Shown piece by piece: positions 22,647-25,306 of a stretch of 25,306 nt of DNA. The stretch's first letter is position 1, and the number at the start of each line of letters is the position of its first letter. The DNA comes from JBCDBY01 sp039182715 (GTDB lineage: Bacteria; Planctomycetota; PLA2). The stretch is from the NCBI GenBank assembly GCA_039182715.1, contig JBCDBY010000021.1, forward strand, positions 1 to 25,306. Reading direction: 5' to 3'. The notes below the pieces were generated by a model. That model saw nothing but the letters and a program-made list of their open reading frames with translations. It did not search any database and had not been told where the DNA came from. The position numbers and the translations under genes were made by a program.

Positions 22647-22744
22647 ACCTATGATGTAGTCTCTCCAACCGTGGGAGCAGACGGATTGTTCCCAAAATGA
22701 CCAGGCCGGAGCGCGGATCGGCCGGCCCCTATCGGAGAATTGCC

Positions 22745-23542
22745 ATGGACCTCAGCTCTTTCGCCCAACCCGCCGTCCGTCGTCGGTTCGCCCCGCAACG
22801 TGGCCTCACGCTCATCGAGCTGGTCGTCGTGTTGACGGTCCTTACCGCCCTCGGCAGCCTCCTCGTGCCGGTGATCGACAACATGATCTCCCGCACCCAC
22901 TTCGCCAAGTGCTCGATCACCATCCCCGATGTCTCCCGCAACATCATGCGGTCCTTCGCGGCCGACCTGACCTATCCCGATCGCTGGGATTCACTCATCG
23001 ACGCGGCCGACGGGTCGTCGCTCTTCCCCAGGAATCCCGGTGGAGCGGACGTGGGCGGTGAGTTGACCACCGCGACGCTTACCCAGCAGCAGGTCGACGG
23101 TCTGGCTGCGCTGGGCATTACGGAGGTCGTGGATCTCGACGCGACCGCAGACGACGCCACGTGGGCCAGCGCGCCGCTGGGCGCCGGGATCCGGACGCTC
23201 GCGAGCGGTGAGACCGTCGCCGTGCTGAATACGGCAGGCAATTCGGTGCGATCCCTGAACCTAAAGCGCCACCTCGACGACGCCACCGTGGAGTACATCG
23301 TCTTCGGCATCGGCAACAACTCCACCGCGGTGGGCCCGACGGGCCTGTTCAACGAGGCGCCCACGCACTTCGGGGGCGAGGACGCGATGAACCCGATCGA
23401 CGTCTACCAGCGCTACTGCGTCGTGTTCTCGGTCAATGGGGAGGGCGACGTGCACTTCGAGCTCGCCTGCTCGGTGCATCCCGACGGATTCGACGGCGCC
23501 GAGGCGCACGTGATCGGCTACTACGAAGAGACCCGGAAGTAG
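22745..23542 (+). CDS. Type IV prepilin-like / type II secretion pseudopilin-like protein
   Basis: 265 residues. The N-terminus carries a long basic leader and a type III signal: cleavage after G20 in RGLTLIELVVVLTVLTALG, with E25 at position five of the mature protein, as prepilin peptidase and pilin assembly require. The hydrophobic helix (about 21-42) is followed by a globular domain with few recognisable motifs (SRTHFAKCSITIPDVS, GVD/GGE-type turns, HVIGYYEE at the end). Two cysteines (in AKCS and LACS) could form a disulphide. No other pilus or secretion genes are near; planctomycetes often carry many isolated genes of this kind. The ATG at 22745 is preferred for CGGAG upstream and the leader length; an in-frame ATG at 22697 would add 16 residues. 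Confidence 0.82.
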   Translation: MDLSSFAQPAVRRRFAPQRGLTLIELVVVLTVLTALGSLLVPVIDNMISRTHFAKCSITIPDVSRNIMRSFAADLTYPDRWDSLIDAADGSSLFPRNPGGADVGGELTTATLTQQQVDGLAALGITEVVDLDATADDATWASAPLGAGIRTLASGETVAVLNTAGNSVRSLNLKRHLDDATVEYIVFGIGNNSTAVGPTGLFNEAPTHFGGEDAMNPIDVYQRYCVVFSVNGEGDVHFELACSVHPDGFDGAEAHVIGYYEETRK

Positions 23543-23563
23543 CCCGGCGCCGAAACCGACAGT

Positions 23564-23625
23564 TACCGAGCCGGGTTCGATTCTCCCGCTTTCTCGATAG
23601 CGGGAGAATTGAACCCGGCTCGGTA
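23564..23625. terminator. 27-bp near-perfect hairpin between convergent genes
   Basis: Arms at 23564-23590 and 23599-23625 pair over 27 bases with a single G-T wobble and an 8-base loop (TTCTCGAT). It starts 21 bases after the stop of the prepilin-like gene and ends directly beside the TAA (23626-23628) of the convergent minus-strand gene, so it can serve both transcripts. Neither side has a T-run, which makes it atypical as an intrinsic terminator despite the very stable stem. Confidence 0.75.
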
Positions 23626-24444
23626 TTAGTCGCTATTGGGGATGCGGGCGCCCATCGCGCGGGCGCGGTCCTGGATGCGTTCCCAGAGGATCTGGTTGGG
23701 GCTCTCCGGGACGTTCTGGATCTCGGTCGGGTCGACGCCCCACGCCTGGTACTCGGCGTACTGCTCCTTGGTCCACTCGCGCTGGAACGTCTGGCGCATG
23801 CGTGTCTTGACCGCTTCGATGCGCACGCCGTAGGACTCGTCGGTGCCGGGGACCTTCTGCGACATGACGCTTCCGATCCACTGGCCCCAACCGTGGTCCT
23901 TGCCCGGCTCGGCGATGCCCTTGGCCATCAGCTCGACCAGCTCGTCCATCAGGTTGCGCCCGTCGGCGGTCGGCGTCTCGAGAATCTGGTGCACGTCGCG
24001 CTGGCCCTCGACGACGGTGCGCTCCGCCGCGGCGACCTGCTCCTTGGAGAGCTCCAGCATCTGCGCGAACACCGTCATCTCCGGCTTCTTGTTCTGCTTG
24101 ATGCGCATCTCGTCCATGACCTGCTTGGTCTTGCGATCGACCGCATCGTCGACCATCGCGGCCAGCTCCGGATCACCCTCGGCCGCCGGCATCGGCTCGC
24201 CGTTCTCGTCGAGCTGCGGCGGCTTGGTGGAACGAACCGCCGATGCGCCGTCCCCTGCGGCCCGCTCCGCCTTGAGCGTCGAGACCTCGTAGGCCAACTC
24301 CTGGACCTTCGTCTCAAGCTCCGCCACCCGCTTCGCGTCGGTGGAGGAGCGGGTCGGCGCGGCGGCCGGCTCCTGCGTGTAGGAGAACACCGCGAAACCC
24401 AGCGCCGCGGTCGAAAGAAGCATGGCGATCGCTCCGGACTTCAT
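23626..24444 (-). CDS. Membrane-anchored coiled-coil protein of unknown function
   Basis: 272 residues. Residues 5-22 form a signal anchor (AIAMLLSTAALGFAVFSY). Residues about 36-62 are a coiled coil (KRVAELETKVQELAYEVSTLKAE written in heptads), followed by a flexible acidic Pro-rich stretch (residues 70-90). The region about 105-190 is helical (FAQMLELSKEQVAAAERTVVEGQ, LMDELVELMAKGIAEPGKDHG), reminiscent of stress-sensing LTxxQ/Spy-like helices where LxLSxEQ is followed by a charged helix. The end (TFQREWTKEQYAEYQAWGVD) has the look of domains seen in planctomycete exported proteins. No catalytic motif. It lies 10 bases after the small membrane-protein gene and is probably the last gene of the DUF2089 operon. 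Confidence 0.72.
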   Translation of the reverse strand: MKSGAIAMLLSTAALGFAVFSYTQEPAAAPTRSSTDAKRVAELETKVQELAYEVSTLKAERAAGDGASAVRSTKPPQLDENGEPMPAAEGDPELAAMVDDAVDRKTKQVMDEMRIKQNKKPEMTVFAQMLELSKEQVAAAERTVVEGQRDVHQILETPTADGRNLMDELVELMAKGIAEPGKDHGWGQWIGSVMSQKVPGTDESYGVRIEAVKTRMRQTFQREWTKEQYAEYQAWGVDPTEIQNVPESPNQILWERIQDRARAMGARIPNSD

Positions 24445-24454
24445 GCCGTGCAGT

Positions 24455-24808
24455 CTACGCGCGTCGCAGGGACTCCGCGTCCAGGCGCCGGTTTTCAGCC
24501 CGCTCGTACTGCTTGCGCACGACCGGGTAGAGCGCGCCCATCACCACGGTCGTCACGAATCCGACCAGCGCGAACGGCATGATCACGTGGTACGGCTGCC
24601 CATCGAACACCGCGACGACGGCGGTGATCAGCAGCGCCACCCCGCAGACGATGGCCGTCAGGAAGATCCCCAGCACGAAGCCCTTCGCCTTGCCCTGCGC
24701 GGCCAGCGGACCACCCACGCCGCCCCCGATGCCGCCGAATCCGGCGCCGAACACGGCGCCCAGAATGCCGCCGATCAAGCCGGCGGTCCGCTCGTCGAAC
24801 CATTCCAT
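24455..24808 (-). CDS. Small glycine-rich membrane protein
   Basis: 117 residues. A Gly/Ala-rich segment (LIGGILGAVFGAGFGGIGGG, about 11-30) can form a first membrane helix with several small-residue packing motifs. Two clear helices follow: FVLGIFLTAIVCGVALLITAVVAVF (about 44-68, written here in part) and MPFALVGFVTTVVMGALYPVV (about 77-97). The tail RKQYERAENRRLDAESLRRA is basic and probably cytoplasmic. No family recognised. The start is only 2 bases after the stop of the DUF2089 gene, so the two are surely one transcript. A membrane effector or sensor for that regulator is possible. Confidence 0.75.
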   Translation of the reverse strand: MEWFDERTAGLIGGILGAVFGAGFGGIGGGVGGPLAAQGKAKGFVLGIFLTAIVCGVALLITAVVAVFDGQPYHVIMPFALVGFVTTVVMGALYPVVRKQYERAENRRLDAESLRRA

Positions 24809-24810
24809 CC

Positions 24811-25125
24811 CTACGCTCCTCCCTGGAACCGGCGGTCTTTCTCGGCGATCGCGGTTTGCAGGCTGCGCGCCCCGGTAATGGTCAGCTCGCCGCGCTCCAC
24901 GAGATTCGCGAGCAGCTCGTTGACCGGGTCGGGGGTGCGGCCGGCGACCAGCATCTTCAACCGCTCGATCACCTTGTCGAGCCGGTTGCGGATGGTGGGG
25001 TAGCTCACGCCGTACGCCTCCGCGAGCCCCTTGAGCGACCCCGACTGCAGGACCAGCTCGGTGATCATCTCGAGATCGTCGCGGGAGAGGCGCGTGATCG
25101 GCGGGCCGACCCCTTCCTTGTGCAT
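24811..25125 (-). CDS. DUF2089-type DNA-binding regulator
   Basis: 104 residues from the ATG at 25125, chosen because AAGGTGG (complement of 25134-25140) lies eight bases upstream. An upstream in-frame TTG at 25173 would lie inside an inverted repeat. The helix-turn-helix is plain: LVLQSGSLKGLAEAYGVSYP followed by TIRNRLDKVIERLKML, the DUF2089 pattern in which a YGVSYPT helix contacts DNA. The C-terminal part (NELLANLVERGELTITGARSLQ) resembles the short dimer-forming helix pair common in such regulators that pair with membrane genes. First gene of a three-gene minus-strand operon. It probably regulates its own operon, but no palindromic operator other than the 25167-25207 repeat is visible. 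Confidence 0.85.
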   Translation of the reverse strand: MHKEGVGPPITRLSRDDLEMITELVLQSGSLKGLAEAYGVSYPTIRNRLDKVIERLKMLVAGRTPDPVNELLANLVERGELTITGARSLQTAIAEKDRRFQGGA

Positions 25126-25166
25126 TGTGAAAGCCACCTTTCGGATTATTGCGGCAGCTTTCGTTT

Positions 25167-25207
25167 CGCGCAAGAGGGATTTCGGAAATCGAAACCCCTC
25201 TTGCGCG
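25167..25207. terminator. 12-bp inverted repeat between minus-strand genes
   Basis: CGCGCAAGAGGG (25167-25178) pairs exactly with CCCTCTTGCGCG (25196-25207) around a 17-base loop that itself holds ATTT-CGG-AAAT-like pairing. It lies 10 bases past the stop of the minus-strand gene entering from the right and about 40 bases upstream of the DUF2089 start. It probably ends the upstream transcript, although no T-run follows. An operator for the DUF2089 protein is the alternative. Confidence 0.6.
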
Positions 25208-25217
25208 GGCTGGAGCG

Positions 25218-25306
25218 CTACTTCTTGCGCTTGTAGACGATGTCCATCGACTTATTGCCGTCGAAGAACATGGCCATTTTCTGGGTGTCGTCGTCCGGCT
25301 GCGAGA
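25218..25306 (-). CDS. C-terminal end of an unidentified protein (5' end outside window)
   Basis: The last 28 codons and TAG of a minus-strand gene. The visible end (KMAMFFDGNKSMDIVYKRKK) suggests a final pair of beta-strands and a basic tail, as in small exported lipocalin-like or DUF1579-like proteins that end in a Y-x-R-K-type strand. The piece is too short for assignment. Codon use is GC-rich like the surroundings, and a stable hairpin follows the stop, so a genuine gene end is likely. Confidence 0.6.
   Translation of the reverse strand, partial: SQPDDDTQKMAMFFDGNKSMDIVYKRKK

Noticed and set aside
22631..22654. TTGATA and TATGAT read as a -35/-10 pair
   Set aside because: The spacing is only about 11 bases, far from the usual 16-18, so I do not call a sigma-70 promoter here.
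23572..23590. GGTTCGATT resembling a tRNA T-arm
   Set aside because: It is part of the 27-bp hairpin. No acceptor stem, D-arm or anticodon arm can be placed around it, so it is not a tRNA.
1..25306. CRISPR array, prophage, insertion sequence or integron
   Set aside because: I saw no regularly spaced direct repeats with unique spacers, no transposase or integrase motif and no terminal repeats with target duplication.

Overview
This is a GC-rich bacterial chromosomal window with dense coding on both strands. It has no rRNA, tRNA, CRISPR array, transposase or phage gene that I can recognise. The gene content fits Planctomycetota or a related lineage best: an ASPIC/UnbV protein with FG-GAP-type Ca-binding repeats, a DUF2089 regulator, a secreted protein with an LSm-like N-terminus, and a prepilin-like protein with a GLTLIE cleavage motif. 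This placement is inferred from gene families. Acidobacteriota or Myxococcota are not excluded.

Left part (1-6455). The C-terminal four fifths of a glycogen synthase enters from the left edge and is followed closely by a nitroreductase. A convergent BioF2/FemAB-type acetyltransferase overlaps the nitroreductase end. After a repeat-rich spacer with an 18-bp perfect inverted repeat comes a minus-strand two-component pair: a cytoplasmic histidine kinase with two GAF domains and a degenerate receiver-like tail, and a NarL-type response regulator whose start lies inside the kinase gene. Upstream lie a 73-aa Cys4 zinc-binding protein and a possible 52-aa single-helix membrane protein.

Middle part (6456-19644). 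Three overlapping plus-strand genes encode a secreted LSm/repeat protein, an NTF2-like protein and a 628-aa UnbV protein. They look like one exported-protein operon. A GT9 glycosyltransferase and a translationally coupled 58-aa membrane protein run on the minus strand, divergent from a lipoprotein with a CsgG/FlgO-like C-terminus. The lipoprotein gene ends in a 12-bp tandem repeat that supplies five in-frame stop codons. A minus-strand operon then encodes a lipoprotein adaptor, an RND pump of the HAE1 type and a SUKH (SMI1/KNR4) protein, each start overlapping the previous stop. A GAF-SpoIIE phosphatase diverges from the adaptor and is followed by an exported SMP-30-type protein.

Right part (19645-25306). 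This part looks more accessory. It holds a membrane-anchored protein of unknown function, then a coupled pair comprising an unrecognised 172-aa protein and an Imm26-like/DUF4240 fusion. That pair is the best candidate here for a little-described system, perhaps immunity proteins without an adjacent toxin. A DtxR/MntR-type metalloregulator with histidine at the metal-selectivity position follows, then an AT-rich spacer with an operator-like palindrome and a prepilin-like gene ending at a 27-bp hairpin. The window closes with a tight minus-strand operon (DUF2089 regulator, small membrane protein, exported coiled-coil protein) and the last 28 codons of another minus-strand gene.
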